Assembly (NCBI RefSeq): GCF_030450125.1
Contig: NZ_CP123923.1
Location: 2,480,001 to 2,544,000, forward strand
Length of the DNA: 64,000 nt
Reading direction: 5' to 3'
Source: Streptomyces sp. WP-1
GTDB lineage: Bacteria; Actinomycetota; Actinomycetes; Streptomycetales; Streptomycetaceae
This document shows, piece after piece, positions 23,990 to 33,709 of this stretch. The notes beneath the pieces are model-generated. The model had not been told where the DNA came from. It was given only the letters and a program-made list of their open reading frames with translations, and did no database searches. A program made the translations under genes and the position numbers. How positions within the stretch are numbered: position 1 is the stretch's first letter; the number at the start of each line of letters is the position of its first letter.

Positions 23990-25096
23990 CTACCGCTCGG
24001 TGGCGGCGAGCTGACCGCAGGCTCCGTCGATCTCCTGCCCACGGGTGTCCCGGATCGTCACCGGCACACCGTGCGCGGCGATCGCCTCCACGAACGCCTT
24101 CTCGTCCTCGGGCCGCGAGGCCGTCCACTTGGAGCCCGGAGTCGGGTTCAGCGGAATGAGGTTGACGTGCACGGGCCTGCCGCGCAGCAGCCGGCCGAGC
24201 CGGTCGCCGCGCCACGCCTGGTCGTTGATGTCGCGGATGAGCGCGTACTCGATCGACAGCCGGCGCCCGCTCTTCTCGGCGTACTCGAACCCGGCGTCCA
24301 GCACCTCGCGCACCTGCCACCGCGTGTTCACGGGGACGAGGGTGTCGCGCAGCTCGTCGTCGGGGGCGTGCAGGGAGATCGCCAGGCGGCACTTGAAGCC
24401 CTCGTCGGAGAACCGGTGGATGGCCGGCACCAGCCCGACGGTGGAGACGGTGATACCGCGCTGGGAAAGGCCGAGGCCGTCCGGCGCGGGGTCGGTGAGC
24501 GCGCGGATGGCGCCGACGACCCGCTTGTAGTTGGCGAGCGGCTCGCCCATGCCCATGAACACGATGTTGGACAGCCGCGCCGGGCCGCCCGGCACCTCGC
24601 CGTCGCGCAGTGCCCGCATGCCGTCCACGATCTGGTGGACGATCTCCGCGGTGGACAGATTGCGGTCCAGGCCCGCCTGGCCGGTCGCGCAGAAGGGGCA
24701 GTTCATCCCGCAGCCCGCCTGCGAGCTGATGCACATGGTGACCCGGTCCGGGTACCGCATCAGCACGGACTCCACGAGGGTGCCGTCGAACAGCCGCCAC
24801 AGCGTCTTGCGGGTGGTGCCCTCGTCGGTCGCCAGATGCCGGACGACCGTCATCAGCTCCGGGAACAGCGCCTCGCGCAGCTTCTCCCGGGAGCCGGCCG
24901 GGATGTCGGTCCACTGCTCCGGGTCGTGCGCGTACCGCGCGAAGTAGTGCTGCGACAGCTGCTTGGCACGGAACGGCTTCTCACCGATCCCGGCCACCGC
25001 TTCCTTGCGCTCGGCGGGCGAGAGATCGGCGAGATGCCGCGGCGGCTTCTTGGCTCCGCGCGGCGCGACAAAGGTGAGTTCTCCGGGCTTGGGCAT
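23990..25096 (-). CDS. rlmN: 23S rRNA/tRNA adenine-C2 methyltransferase RlmN
   Basis: A 368-residue radical-SAM enzyme. The cluster motif [12 protein letters not shown] (C-x3-C-x2-C) follows MCISSQAG. The SAM-binding [12 protein letters not shown] is present. The essential C-terminal Cys that carries the methyl intermediate lies in [10 protein letters not shown]. It methylates C2 of A2503 in 23S rRNA and A37 of some tRNAs. ATG 25094-25096 gives the usual N-terminus MPKPGELTF. Upstream is the 15-bp minisatellite (25216-25320), so its promoter is probably within 25097-25215. Confidence 0.95.
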   Translation of the reverse strand: MPKPGELTFVAPRGAKKPPRHLADLSPAERKEAVAGIGEKPFRAKQLSQHYFARYAHDPEQWTDIPAGSREKLREALFPELMTVVRHLATDEGTTRKTLWRLFDGTLVESVLMRYPDRVTMCISSQAGCGMNCPFCATGQAGLDRNLSTAEIVHQIVDGMRALRDGEVPGGPARLSNIVFMGMGEPLANYKRVVGAIRALTDPAPDGLGLSQRGITVSTVGLVPAIHRFSDEGFKCRLAISLHAPDDELRDTLVPVNTRWQVREVLDAGFEYAEKSGRRLSIEYALIRDINDQAWRGDRLGRLLRGRPVHVNLIPLNPTPGSKWTASRPEDEKAFVEAIAAHGVPVTIRDTRGQEIDGACGQLAATER

Positions 25097-25215
25097 GGTG
25101 GTACCAGTGTCGCAGATCCAATGGGGTGACCTGGGGCCGCTGGTTGTGGCGCGTATCGCGGCCGGGCCGGGCCGGTCGGGCCGCCCCCCGGCCGGGTGCC
25201 GGGGGCCGACCGGCC

Positions 25216-25320
25216 CGGCCCGGCCGGGGGCGGCCCGGCCGGGGGCGGCCCGGCCGGGGGCGGCCCGGCCGGGGGCGGCCCGGCCGGGGGCGGCCCGGCC
25301 GGGGGCGGCCCGGCCGGGGG
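25216..25320. repeat. 15-bp minisatellite, seven exact copies
   Basis: CGGCCCGGCCGGGGG is repeated seven times with no mismatch. It lies between the rlmN start and the 3' end of the VOC gene, in a 275-base stretch without genes. Each unit has a G5 run, so the strand carries seven G5 tracts ten bases apart. Longer reading frames through it are artefacts. Confidence 0.95.
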
Positions 25321-25371
25321 CGGGTCGGGTCGGGGGCCGGTCGGCTCGGGGGCCCGGTCGGCGTGGGTGGG

Positions 25372-26148
25372 TCACATCGGTTTCGGTTTGATCAGGGCGA
25401 AGGGGGCGCCCTGGGGGTCGGTGACCACGGTCATGCGGCCGGCCATCATGTCGAAGGGCGGGGCCAGGACCGTGCCGCCGCTTCTGACCAGGGCGTCCAC
25501 GGTGGAGTCGACGTCGTCGACCGCGAAGTAGGTCAGCCAGTGGGCCGGGGTGCCGGGCGGGTCGTCGGCGAGCCGGGTGACGCCGCCGACCGCGCGGCCG
25601 CCGACCAGCAGCGCCCAGTAGGAGTCCGCGCCCTCCATGGGCTCGATCTCGATGCCGAACGCCTCGCCGTAGAAGCCGGTGGCACCCGGTACGTCGTTGG
25701 TGTGCAGCTCGTTCCAGACGAGCGCGCCGGCCTCGTTGACCACCTGGGCGCCGGAGAACTCGCCGGGCTGCCAGACGCCGAAGACGGCGCCCTGCGGGTC
25801 GGCGGCGATCAGCATGCGGCCGAGATCGCCGACGTCCATCACCGGGACGAGCAGGGTGCCCCCGGCCGAGACGATCGCGTCCTGGGTGGCCTCGGCGTCG
25901 GTGGACGCCAGGTAGCTGGTCCAGACGGTGGGCGGCGGTTCCGGCATGTCCTGGGGCTTGGGGCCGAGGCCCGCCACGGCCTTGCCATGCAGCTCGCAGA
26001 CCGTGTAGCCGCCGAACCCGGCCGGCCCCGGCTGCCCCTGCCAGCCGAGCAGGTCGCGGTAGAAGTCCAGCGCGGCCTGCTGGTCCGACGCCATCAGGTC
26101 GACCCAGCACGGGGTGCCGGTCGCGTACGGGGTGGTGACTTCGGGCAT
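25372..26148 (-). CDS. VOC-family protein with two glyoxalase-like domains
   Basis: A 258-residue protein made of two vicinal-oxygen-chelate modules. The first starts at [20 protein letters not shown] and ends in the [10 protein letters not shown] stretch. The second starts at [20 protein letters not shown] and ends in [12 protein letters not shown]. Such pairs bind a metal or small hydrophobic ligand (glyoxalase, dioxygenase or antibiotic-binding roles); the ligand is unknown. ATG 26148 follows GGGAGAGCGAGAG. It stands alone between rlmN and cdsA, separated from cdsA by 196 bases. Confidence 0.87.
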   Translation of the reverse strand: MPEVTTPYATGTPCWVDLMASDQQAALDFYRDLLGWQGQPGPAGFGGYTVCELHGKAVAGLGPKPQDMPEPPPTVWTSYLASTDAEATQDAIVSAGGTLLVPVMDVGDLGRMLIAADPQGAVFGVWQPGEFSGAQVVNEAGALVWNELHTNDVPGATGFYGEAFGIEIEPMEGADSYWALLVGGRAVGGVTRLADDPPGTPAHWLTYFAVDDVDSTVDALVRSGGTVLAPPFDMMAGRMTVVTDPQGAPFALIKPKPM

Positions 26149-26344
26149 CTCTCGCTCTCCCTACCAGGGGCCACGCCACGGGGCGCTCTTTGCCACCATC
26201 GTGTGGCCAAACACGAGCGCCCGCGCGTCAGGGGCGGGGCACCGCGCAGGGCCGGACGAGCGGACCGCCGTACGACGACGGGCCCCGCCCTGGGGATCAG
26301 GACGGGGCCCGTACGGCCGAGTCGGCGCGCGATGCCGGGTTTCG

Positions 26345-27742
26345 TCAGGTGGAGCCGACGAAGAGCACCAGCAGCAGCCAGACCACCGGAGCCGTGGGCA
26401 GCAGGGAGTCCAGGCGGTCCATGATGCCGCCGTGCCCCGGGAGCAGGGTGCCCATGTCCTTGATGCCCAGGTCGCGCTTGATCATGGACTCGCCGAGGTC
26501 GCCCAGGGTGGCGCTGGCCGCGACCGCGAGGCCCAGCAGCAGGCCCTGCCACCAGTGGCCGCCGTCGATCAGGAACTGCATGCACAGCGCGCCCACGACC
26601 ATCGCGAACGACACCGCGCCGAACAGGCCCTCGCGGGTCTTGCCGGGGCTGATCCGCGGGGCGAGCTTGTGCTTTCCGAAGCGCCAGCCGACGGCATAGG
26701 CGCCGGTGTCGCTGACGACGGTGAGCAGCAGGAAGGTCAGCACCCGCCAGGGACCGTCGTCCGCGGTGAGCAGCAGCGCGACGAAGGTGGCCAGGAAGGG
26801 CACGTAGAACGCCGCGAAGACACCGGCCGTGACGTCCTTGAGGTAGCCCTCCGGTGGCTCCGTCATCCGCCAGACCAGCACCGCGAGCGCGGTGAGGGCC
26901 ATGGCGACCCAGGCGCCCTCGGCGCCGCGCACATAGCCGGCGACCACCATCGCCGCACCGCCGACCGCGAGCGGCACCAGCGGCGCCTTGATGCCCTTGC
27001 GCTCCTGGAGCCTGCTGGTCAGCTCCCACAGTCCGACGACGACGGCGACCGCGATCACACCGACGAACACGGCCTTGACGATGAACAGCGACGCGATGAT
27101 CACCACGCCGAGGCCAACACCGACGCCTATGGCCGCGCTGAGGTCGCGGCCCGCGCTCTTCTTCTGCGGCGCCGGCGTCGGCTGCGGGGCGTCGGGCATG
27201 GGTACCGGATTCTGGCTCGGGCTCGGGGTCGGAGCCGGGGGCGGCTGGGGCGTCCCGTACGGGGGCTGCGGCCGCGCCCCGTAGGGCTGCTGGTGCCCGT
27301 ACTGCGGCCGCTGCTCGAACGGCTGCTGCTGCGGCTGTTCGTACGACGGCCGCTCCCCCGTCGGGGACTGCGTCCCGTAGGGGTCGTACGGTCCCGGACC
27401 CGCGGGCGGTCGCGGGTCGCCGTGGCCGGGCTGCCGCTCGTACGGCGGCCGTTCCCCGTAGGGGGGCTCGGTGCCGTACTGCGGCGGTGTGCCGTACTGC
27501 GGCTGGGGCTCGTCCCGGGACAAGGGGCCGCTCAGCCGAGCAGCCCCCCGGGTCTCGTCCTGGTCTCCGCCATACGCGGGTACATCGGGCACGATGGGCA
27601 TGGGGCGCGTGTGCTGCGCCGCGGGCGCATCGTACGCGGGACCCGCCGGGGCGTCCCCGCCCTGGACGGGCCCACCCTCGGTGGGCCCCCAGTAGCCGGT
27701 CCGCCCCGCCGGTGGCGGCGCCCCCCAGGAAGAGTCGCTCAT
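26345..27742 (-). CDS. cdsA: phosphatidate cytidylyltransferase CdsA with long disordered N-terminus
   Basis: A 465-residue protein. The C-terminal ~270 residues are a normal CdsA membrane enzyme that makes CDP-diacylglycerol from CTP and phosphatidic acid. The signature SMIKRDLGIKDMG with LLPGHGGIMDRLDSLL is intact, and about eight membrane segments are seen. Residues 1-190 are a proline/tyrosine/glutamine-rich, probably disordered extension with repeated QYG, PPYG and PQPP units. ATG 27742 overlaps the frr stop by 4 bp, making it the last gene of a pyrH-frr-cdsA run. Confidence 0.95.
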   Translation of the reverse strand: MSDSSWGAPPPAGRTGYWGPTEGGPVQGGDAPAGPAYDAPAAQHTRPMPIVPDVPAYGGDQDETRGAARLSGPLSRDEPQPQYGTPPQYGTEPPYGERPPYERQPGHGDPRPPAGPGPYDPYGTQSPTGERPSYEQPQQQPFEQRPQYGHQQPYGARPQPPYGTPQPPPAPTPSPSQNPVPMPDAPQPTPAPQKKSAGRDLSAAIGVGVGLGVVIIASLFIVKAVFVGVIAVAVVVGLWELTSRLQERKGIKAPLVPLAVGGAAMVVAGYVRGAEGAWVAMALTALAVLVWRMTEPPEGYLKDVTAGVFAAFYVPFLATFVALLLTADDGPWRVLTFLLLTVVSDTGAYAVGWRFGKHKLAPRISPGKTREGLFGAVSFAMVVGALCMQFLIDGGHWWQGLLLGLAVAASATLGDLGESMIKRDLGIKDMGTLLPGHGGIMDRLDSLLPTAPVVWLLLVLFVGST

Positions 27743-28299
27743 CAGACTTCGAGCAGTTCCGATTCCTTGTGCTTGAGGAGCTCGTCCACCTGGGCGACGT
27801 ACTTCGCCGTCAGGTCGTCCAGCTCCTTCTCCGCACGGCGGCCCTCGTCCTCACCGATCTCGCCATCCTTGATCATCTTGTCGATGGCGTCCTTGGCCTT
27901 GCGGCGCACGGAACGGATGGAGACCTTGGAGTCCTCGGCCTTGCCCTTGGCGACCTTGATGTAGTCGCGACGGCGCTCCTCGGTCAGCTCGGGGAACACC
28001 ACCCGGATGATGTTGCCGTCGTTGCTGGGGTTGACGCCCAGGTCGGAGTCGCGGATCGCCTGCTCGATGTTGCGCAGCGCGCTCTTGTCGAACGGCGTGA
28101 CGACCGCCATCCGCGGCTCCGGCACGGAGAACGAGGCCAGCTGGTTGATCGGCGTCAGGGCACCGTAGTAGTCGGCCACGATCTTGTTGAACATCGCCGG
28201 GTGCGCACGGCCGGTGCGGATCGCGGCGAAGTCCTCCTTGGCGACCACGACGGCCTTCTCCATCTTCTCCTCGGCTTCGAGGAGGGTCTCTTCGATCAC
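27742..28299 (-). CDS. frr: ribosome recycling factor
   Basis: A 185-residue protein, the standard length. Typical features are [19 protein letters not shown] near the N-terminus, [19 protein letters not shown] in the middle and the [20 protein letters not shown] stretch. With EF-G it splits ribosomes after termination. GTG 28299 ([13 protein letters not shown]) matches the family N-terminus and is preceded by CAGGAG; reading further upstream adds non-family sequence. Confidence 0.96.
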   Translation of the reverse strand: MIEETLLEAEEKMEKAVVVAKEDFAAIRTGRAHPAMFNKIVADYYGALTPINQLASFSVPEPRMAVVTPFDKSALRNIEQAIRDSDLGVNPSNDGNIIRVVFPELTEERRRDYIKVAKGKAEDSKVSIRSVRRKAKDAIDKMIKDGEIGEDEGRRAEKELDDLTAKYVAQVDELLKHKESELLEV

Positions 28300-28483
28300 C
28301 ACTTGCTCCTGCGTGTCTTGAGTAAGGCCCGGCTGCGGTTCCTCAGCGGTCCGGCGGCCGGCTGCGTCGCGTCTTCTTCCTGCACGGTTCCCGACCGGCA
28401 AGACATTGTCCATCCCCCGGCCGAGGCGCGTCCCGTCCGTCCCTCGGACAGGTGTCGTACCCGGGCGACGGGGGGCGTGCCGG

Positions 28484-29242
28484 TCAGTTCCGGCTGCCGT
28501 GGTCACCCACCAGCGTGCCGATCTTCTCACCCTTGACGGCACGGGCGATATTGCCCTCCGCGAGAAGCTCGAAGACGAGGATCGGGAGCTTGTTGTCGCG
28601 GCACAGCGTGATGGCGGTGGCGTCGGCGACCTTCAGGTCCCGGGTGATGACCTCGCCGTAGCCGAGGGCGTCGAACTTGACGGCGTCGGGGTTGGTCTTG
28701 GGGTCGGAGTCGTAGACCCCGTCCACCCCGTTCTTGCCCATGAGCAGCGCCTCGGCGTCGATCTCCAGGGCGCGCTGGGCGGCGGTGGTGTCGGTGGAGA
28801 AGTAGGGCATGCCCATACCGGCGCCGAAGATGACCACGCGGCCCTTCTCCAGGTGGCGCACGGCGCGCAGCGGGATGTACGGCTCGGCGACCTGGCCCAT
28901 GGTGATGGCGGTCTGCACCCGGCTGTCGATGCCCTCCTTCTCCAGGAAGTCCTGGAGGGCGAGGCAGTTCATCACGGTGCCGAGCATGCCCATGTAGTCG
29001 GAGCGGGCGCGGTCCATGCCGCGCTGCTGGAGTTCGGCGCCACGGAAGAAGTTGCCGCCGCCGATGACGACCGCGACCTGCGCGCCGTCCCGTACGACGG
29101 CCGCGATCTCGCGAGCGATCTTGTGCACCACGTCCGGGTCGACGCCCAGGCCGCCGCCACCGGAGAACGCCTCTCCGGACAGCTTCAGCAGAAACCGGCC
29201 GCGTACTTTGCCGTCGTCGCTCTTCTGGGCCTTGTCGGTCAT
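28484..29242 (-). CDS. pyrH: UMP kinase
   Basis: A 252-residue hexameric amino-acid-kinase-fold UMP kinase. [14 protein letters not shown] begins the phosphate loop, [16 protein letters not shown] and [20 protein letters not shown] bind nucleotide, and [20 protein letters not shown] is the lid. It converts UMP to UDP. I chose ATG 29242 (MTDKAQKS), with AGGCGGGA upstream, over the frame start at 29272. The conserved order rpsB-tsf-pyrH-frr-cdsA is kept. Confidence 0.96.
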   Translation of the reverse strand: MTDKAQKSDDGKVRGRFLLKLSGEAFSGGGGLGVDPDVVHKIAREIAAVVRDGAQVAVVIGGGNFFRGAELQQRGMDRARSDYMGMLGTVMNCLALQDFLEKEGIDSRVQTAITMGQVAEPYIPLRAVRHLEKGRVVIFGAGMGMPYFSTDTTAAQRALEIDAEALLMGKNGVDGVYDSDPKTNPDAVKFDALGYGEVITRDLKVADATAITLCRDNKLPILVFELLAEGNIARAVKGEKIGTLVGDHGSRN

Positions 29243-29281
29243 GGGAGATCCCGCCTCTTTCACGTGTTGCACATACGAAGA

Positions 29282-29331
29282 AGGCCATTGCCGGTGGGGT
29301 CGCTATTCGCTCCCATACGCGGCAATGGCCT
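29282..29331 (-). terminator. hairpin after tsf
   Basis: Arms AGGCCATTGCCG (29282-29293) and CGGCAATGGCCT (29320-29331) form a perfect 12-bp stem between tsf and pyrH, with a 26-base loop. It probably ends or attenuates the rpsB-tsf transcript. Confidence 0.7.
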
Positions 29332-29357
29332 CCTCGTCAGATCTGCTGCCGTCCGCC

Positions 29358-29373
29358 CCACACCCGGGTGTGG
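29358..29373. promoter_or_regulatory. perfect 16-bp palindrome between tsf and pyrH
   Basis: CCACACCC joined to GGGTGTGG with no spacer lies 116 bases upstream of the pyrH ATG. It is distinct from the terminator at 29282-29331. A dimeric regulator site for pyrH is possible; none is known to me. Confidence 0.4.
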
Positions 29374-29446
29374 CGGTGGTCGCGGACGACTGCTGTCGAC
29401 CCTATCGGGATTTCTCCGCGGGTCGCGCGTCGATCGCGGTACGGAC

Positions 29447-30283
29447 TCAGATGCCGACCTTGATGCGCGTGAAGCGCTTCAGGGTGACACCGGCCTCGTC
29501 CAGCACCTTCTGGACCGACTTCTTGTTGTCCAGCGCGTACGGCTGGCCGAGCAGGGTGGCGTCCTTGAAGAAGCCGTTGACGCGACCCTCGACGATCTTG
29601 GCGATCGCGGCCTCGGGCTTGCCCTCGGCGCGGGTCGTCTCCTCGGCGATGCGACGCTCGGACTCGACGACCTCGGCCGGGACGTCCTCCTTGGCCAGGT
29701 ACTTCGGCGCGAACGCGGCGATGTGCTGGGCGATGCCCTTGGCGACCTCGGCGTTCGGCTTGTCCAGCTCGACCAGGACACCGATCTGCGGGGGCAGGTC
29801 GGGCATGGTGCGGTGCATGTAGGCGGTGACGTAGCCGTCGGAGAACTGCGCGAAGCGGTCCAGGACGATCTTCTCACCGAGGTTGGCGTTGGCCTCGTCC
29901 ACGAACGCCTGGACGGTCTTGCCGGCCTCGATCTCGGAGGCGAGCAGGGCCTCGATGTCGGCCGGGGAGGTCTTGGCGACGTGCTCGGCGATGGCCGTGG
30001 CCACGGCCTGGAACTTGTCACCCTTGGCGACGAAGTCCGTCTCGCACTTCAGCTCGACCAGGACGCCGGAGGAGTTGTCGTCGGCGATGATGGAGACCAC
30101 GGCGCCGTTCTCGGCGGAGCGGCCCTCGCGCTTGGCGACGCCCTTCTGGCCCTTGATGCGCAGCGCCTCGACGGCCTTGTCGACGTTGCCCTCGGCCTCG
30201 TCGAGCGCCTTCTTGCAGTCCATCATGCCGGCGCCCGTGAGCTCACGGAGCTTCTTGACGTCGGCGGCGGTGTAGTTCGCCAT
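29447..30283 (-). CDS. tsf: elongation factor Ts
   Basis: A 278-residue guanine nucleotide exchange factor for EF-Tu. The N-terminal UBA-like part has KKLRELTGAGMMDCKKALDE, the family signature. The core has VELKCETDFVAKGDKFQ, the second signature, and the C-terminus ends in TRIKVGI. It follows rpsB with 159 bases between, including a hairpin. Length and motifs are normal. Confidence 0.97.
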   Translation of the reverse strand: MANYTAADVKKLRELTGAGMMDCKKALDEAEGNVDKAVEALRIKGQKGVAKREGRSAENGAVVSIIADDNSSGVLVELKCETDFVAKGDKFQAVATAIAEHVAKTSPADIEALLASEIEAGKTVQAFVDEANANLGEKIVLDRFAQFSDGYVTAYMHRTMPDLPPQIGVLVELDKPNAEVAKGIAQHIAAFAPKYLAKEDVPAEVVESERRIAEETTRAEGKPEAAIAKIVEGRVNGFFKDATLLGQPYALDNKKSVQKVLDEAGVTLKRFTRIKVGI

Positions 30284-30386
30284 GAGTCAGTGAGTCTTTC
30301 TCGAAGTCTGGGAGATCTTCAGATCCGCACGGTTCACGATCCGCATGAAGACGCGGAGCGCGTACGTCGTACCGACCTATGGGTGA

Positions 30387-30423
30387 ACAGCGGGGGCGGA
30401 GTTGATGTCGCCGCCCCCGCTGT
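30387..30423 (-). terminator. rpsB-tsf intergenic hairpin (terminator or attenuator)
   Basis: A perfect 13-bp stem (30387-30399 with 30411-30423) and an 11-base loop start 20 bases after the rpsB stop. It would make tsf transcription partly independent of, or lower than, rpsB. Confidence 0.75.
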
Positions 30424-30442
30424 CAAACGCTGACGCGGCGGA

Positions 30443-31360
30443 TCAGGCCTGCTCGCCCTCGGCGGCCTTCTCCTCGGCCGGAGCGGCCTCGGCGGCGGGA
30501 GCCTCGGCGGGGGCCTCAGCGGCCGGAGCCTCGGTGGCCGGAGCCTCCGTGGCCTCGGTGGCCTCGGCGGCCGGAGCCTCGTCCTTCTTCTCACCCTCGA
30601 GCAGGTCGCGCTCCCACTCGGCGAGCGGCTCGCCCGCGGCCTTCTCGCCCTTGTCACCGGTGGCGACGCGAGAGCGGGAGATGAGGCCCTCGGCGACGGC
30701 GTCGGCGATCACGCGGGTGAGCAGGGTGACGGAGCGGATCGCGTCGTCGTTGCCCGGGATCTTGTAGTCGACCTCGTCGGGGTCGCAGTTGGTGTCGAGG
30801 ATCGCGACGACCGGGATGTTCAGCTTCCGGGCCTCACCAACGGCGATGTGCTCCTTCTTGGTGTCCACGATCCAGACGGCGCTGGGCACCTTCTGCATCT
30901 CGCGGATACCGCCGAGGGTCTTCTCGAGCTTGGCCTTCTCGCGGGAGAGGACCAGCAGCTCCTTCTTGGTCAGACCGGAGGCCGCGACGTCCTCGAAGTC
31001 GATCTGCTCGAGCTCCTTGAGGCGCTGCAGACGCTTGTAGACGGTCGAGAAGTTGGTGAGCATGCCGCCCAGCCAACGCTGGTTGACGAAGGGCATGCCG
31101 ACGCGGGTGGCCTGCTCGGCGATGGCCTCCTGCGCCTGCTTCTTCGTGCCGACGAACATGACCGTGCCGCCGTGGGCGACGGTCTCCTTGACGAACTCGT
31201 AGGCGCGGTCGATGTACGACAGCGACTGGAGCAGGTCGATGATGTAGATGCCGTTGCGCTCGGTGAAGATGAAGCGCTTCATCTTCGGGTTCCAGCGACG
31301 GGTCTGGTGACCGAAGTGGACGCCGCTCTCCAGCAGCTCCCGCATCGTGACGACGGCCAT
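30443..31360 (-). CDS. rpsB: 30S ribosomal protein S2
   Basis: A 305-residue S2 protein. [20 protein letters not shown] and PDAI-type C-terminal core motifs ([19 protein letters not shown]) are clear. The last ~70 residues are an acidic alanine/glutamate tail with repeated EAPAAEA-like units, common in Streptomyces S2. I chose ATG 31360 because AAGGAG sits six bases upstream; the ATG at 31366 abuts that site. It is divergent from an M23 peptidase gene and heads the rpsB-tsf unit. Confidence 0.97.
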   Translation of the reverse strand: MAVVTMRELLESGVHFGHQTRRWNPKMKRFIFTERNGIYIIDLLQSLSYIDRAYEFVKETVAHGGTVMFVGTKKQAQEAIAEQATRVGMPFVNQRWLGGMLTNFSTVYKRLQRLKELEQIDFEDVAASGLTKKELLVLSREKAKLEKTLGGIREMQKVPSAVWIVDTKKEHIAVGEARKLNIPVVAILDTNCDPDEVDYKIPGNDDAIRSVTLLTRVIADAVAEGLISRSRVATGDKGEKAAGEPLAEWERDLLEGEKKDEAPAAEATEATEAPATEAPAAEAPAEAPAAEAAPAEEKAAEGEQA

Positions 31361-31631
31361 GGCCATCTCCTTGAGTTTCTCGGTTGTGCCGCGTCCGCCG
31401 GACGGCGGTCGCGCCTGACGCCCGCGTGCGCCGTGCCGCGAAGGACCGAGAGGCGCTTGGTACGAACCGTTTCCGGATGCCGTACCGGGGCGTGCGAAGT
31501 CGACCCGGTGACCCGGATCGCCAGAAGAAGTGTACGGGACCGCCGGGCCACCGGGTGACGCGGCTGTCCACAACCGGGGAGTAGCCCACAGGTGAAGGTG
31601 CCGGGGCGGTGGGCTGCGGGACCGTGGGGGC

Positions 31632-32234
31632 ATGCGACGACGTGTGGGATGCGGGGCGGGCTGGGCGGTCCTGGTGACGGCCTTGACGCTGGTGGTGTAC
31701 GGGACCGGGGTGGGACCCGGGTTCGGGGGGCTGGCGTGGGCGGGGTCTTCGCCGACGGGGCCGCCCTGGGCTCCGGCCGGGGCCGGGGCCGGGGTGCCGG
31801 CGGTCGCGCGGGTCTGGCCGGTGGGCGTACGGCCGCCGGTCCTGCGCGGCTGGGAGCCGCCGGCGACACCGTACGGCCCCGGGCACCGGGGCGTGGATCT
31901 GGCCGCCGCGCCCGGGAGCCCTGTACGGGCGGTGGCGGCGGGCCGGGTGTCCTTCGCGGGCCGGGTGGCCGGGCGGGGAGTGGTGACGGTGGAGCTGACG
32001 GGGACCGGGCTGCGGACGACGTACGAGCCGGTGAGCCCCTCGGTGGAGGAGGGGGCGGAGGTGGCGGCGGGTGACGTGGTCGGGGTGGTGGCGACGGGCG
32101 CGCACTGCGGGGCGGCGGCCTGTGTCCACTGGGGTCTGCTGCGGGGCGCAGCCTATCTGAACCCCTTGTCCCTGCTGCCGCCGTGGCTGCTGGGGCGGGG
32201 GCCGTCGAGACTGCTGCCGGTGCTCACCGGCTGA
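31632..32234 (+). CDS. M23-family (LytM) metallopeptidase, exported
   Basis: A 200-residue protein with a signal peptide ([20 protein letters not shown] then VYGTG, cleavage probably near AWA-GS, about residue 37). The peptidase motif [15 protein letters not shown] supplies the His and Asp zinc ligands, and VHWGLLRG supplies the second His. It should cut peptide cross-links in peptidoglycan outside the membrane, or be a LytM activator. It has no LysM or other binding domain. No clear ribosome site precedes ATG 31632. It converges with the TetR gene, 12 bases apart. Confidence 0.86.
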   Translation: MRRRVGCGAGWAVLVTALTLVVYGTGVGPGFGGLAWAGSSPTGPPWAPAGAGAGVPAVARVWPVGVRPPVLRGWEPPATPYGPGHRGVDLAAAPGSPVRAVAAGRVSFAGRVAGRGVVTVELTGTGLRTTYEPVSPSVEEGAEVAAGDVVGVVATGAHCGAAACVHWGLLRGAAYLNPLSLLPPWLLGRGPSRLLPVLTG

Positions 32235-32246
32235 CCCCCGCGCCGC

Positions 32247-32825
32247 TCAGCCCTGTACGCCCCGCAGCGCCATCCGGACCGCGGCCTCCGTCACCGCCGC
32301 CGGGTCCTCCGCGCCGATCTCGATCCGTCGTACGGCCGCGTCCACGACGCCCTGGAGCAGCATCGCCGCCAGCCTCGGCTGCGCCTGGCCCAGCTCCCCC
32401 AGCGCCTCGACGATCATCGCGACCAGCTCGCCGTGCGCCGCCCTGATCTTCTCCCGGGCCCCGGCGTCCAGCTCGCTCGCGGAGATCGCCACGACCGCCC
32501 GGTGCCGCCGGTCCCCGACGAGGACCAGCTGCCGGCGGACGTACGCCTCGACCTTGCCCTCGGGTGAGTCCGCGCGCTCCATGGCCGCGGCCACCTCCGC
32601 CGCCCACAGCGGGAAGTCGACCTCGCACAGCTCCTCGACCACGGCCGCCCGGGACCGGAAGTACTCGTACACGGAGGAGCGCGCGAGCCCGGTGCGCTCG
32701 GCCAGCGCGGGGAAGGTCAGCGCCTCCGTCCCGCCCTCGGACAACAGGGAACGAGCCGCGTCCAGCAGGGCGGCTCGCTGCATCGACCGGTGCTCGGCCA
32801 CGGAGGCCGCTCGAATCCTTGGCAC
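32247..32825 (-). CDS. TetR/AcrR-family transcriptional regulator
   Basis: About 192 residues. The helix-turn-helix ALTFPALAERTGLARSSVYE lies at about 32-55, after RAALLDAARSLLSEGG. The C-terminal ligand domain is not informative. GTG 32825 would be leaderless, with a TAAAGT -10 box seven bases upstream; GTG 32834 is an alternative. It lies 41 bases after the whiG stop in the same direction, so it could also be read from whiG. Confidence 0.86.
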   Translation of the reverse strand: MPRIRAASVAEHRSMQRAALLDAARSLLSEGGTEALTFPALAERTGLARSSVYEYFRSRAAVVEELCEVDFPLWAAEVAAAMERADSPEGKVEAYVRRQLVLVGDRRHRAVVAISASELDAGAREKIRAAHGELVAMIVEALGELGQAQPRLAAMLLQGVVDAAVRRIEIGAEDPAAVTEAAVRMALRGVQG

Positions 32826-32866
32826 GTCGACCACTTTAGGACGCGCCCGCGCGATGCGGTGTCCGC

Positions 32867-33709
32867 TCAGCGTCCGAAGCTCGCCAGCTTGGCCCGCAGC
32901 TGAAGGACCGACTTGGTGTGGATCTGGCTGACCCGGCTCTCGGTGACCCCGAGGACATTGCCGATCTCGGCCAGCGTGAGGCCCTCGTAGTAGTAGAGCG
33001 TGACGACCGTCTTCTCCCGGTCGGGCAGTGTGTTGATGGCCCGCGCGAGGAATCTTCGCAGCTCCCGGTCCTCGGCCACCTCCACGGGGTTGTCCGCGGC
33101 GGTGTCCTCCAGCGTGTCCATGAGGCTGAGCCGGTCCCCGCCCTCGCCGCCGACGTGCAGCAGCTCCTCCAGGGCGACCACGTTGGCGAGCGACAACTGG
33201 CTGAAGACGGCGTGCAGTTCGTCCACCTCCATGCCCAGCTCCCCGGCCACCTCGCTCTCGCTCGGGGTGCGCCGCAGCCGGGCCTCCAGGGTGGCGTAGG
33301 CGCGCTCGACATTGCGCGCCTTCTGCCGCACCGAGCGCGGGATCCAGTCCAGCGCCCGCAGCTCGTCGATCATGGCACCGCGGATCCGGGTGATCGCGTA
33401 CGTCTCGAACTTGATCTCCCGGTCGATGTCGAACTTCTCGATCGCGTCGATCAGCCCGAACACCCCGGAGGAGACGAAGTCGGCCTGCTCCACGTTGGGC
33501 GGCAGGCCGACGCTCACCCGGCCCGCCACGTATTTCACGAGCGGCGAGTAGTGCAGGATCAGCTGCTCCCGCAGCCGTTCGTCCCCCGTCGCCTTGTACG
33601 ACCGCCACAGCTCGTCGAGCGTCGAGGGAGCGGGCGGCCGCACGCTGCCACCGTCGCGGGCGGCTGGGGGGATCGCCGCCCGGTCGGACCCGGAGGTGTG
33701 CTGGGGCAT
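32867..33709 (-). CDS. whiG: RNA polymerase sigma factor WhiG
   Basis: A 280-residue sigma factor of the FliA/SigD class, equal in length to S. coelicolor WhiG and recognisable throughout. Region 2 is [20 protein letters not shown] and [20 protein letters not shown]. Region 4 is [20 protein letters not shown]. WhiG commits aerial hyphae to sporulation and is held back by the anti-sigma factor RsiG with cyclic-di-GMP. ATG 33709 follows AAGGCGACGA. Upstream are 10-bp repeats that each contain CTTGACG or CTTCACG. Confidence 0.97.
   Translation of the reverse strand: MPQHTSGSDRAAIPPAARDGGSVRPPAPSTLDELWRSYKATGDERLREQLILHYSPLVKYVAGRVSVGLPPNVEQADFVSSGVFGLIDAIEKFDIDREIKFETYAITRIRGAMIDELRALDWIPRSVRQKARNVERAYATLEARLRRTPSESEVAGELGMEVDELHAVFSQLSLANVVALEELLHVGGEGGDRLSLMDTLEDTAADNPVEVAEDRELRRFLARAINTLPDREKTVVTLYYYEGLTLAEIGNVLGVTESRVSQIHTKSVLQLRAKLASFGR

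Noticed and set aside
25216-25320. CRISPR array
   Set aside because: Units are direct 15-mers without spacers, so it is a minisatellite.
25126-26424. 432-codon rightward frame through the 15-bp repeat
   Set aside because: A Pro/Gly/Arg repeat artefact antisense to the VOC gene.
28406-30433. 675-codon rightward open frame
   Set aside because: Antisense to pyrH and tsf, with glycine/valine/aspartate-biased composition.
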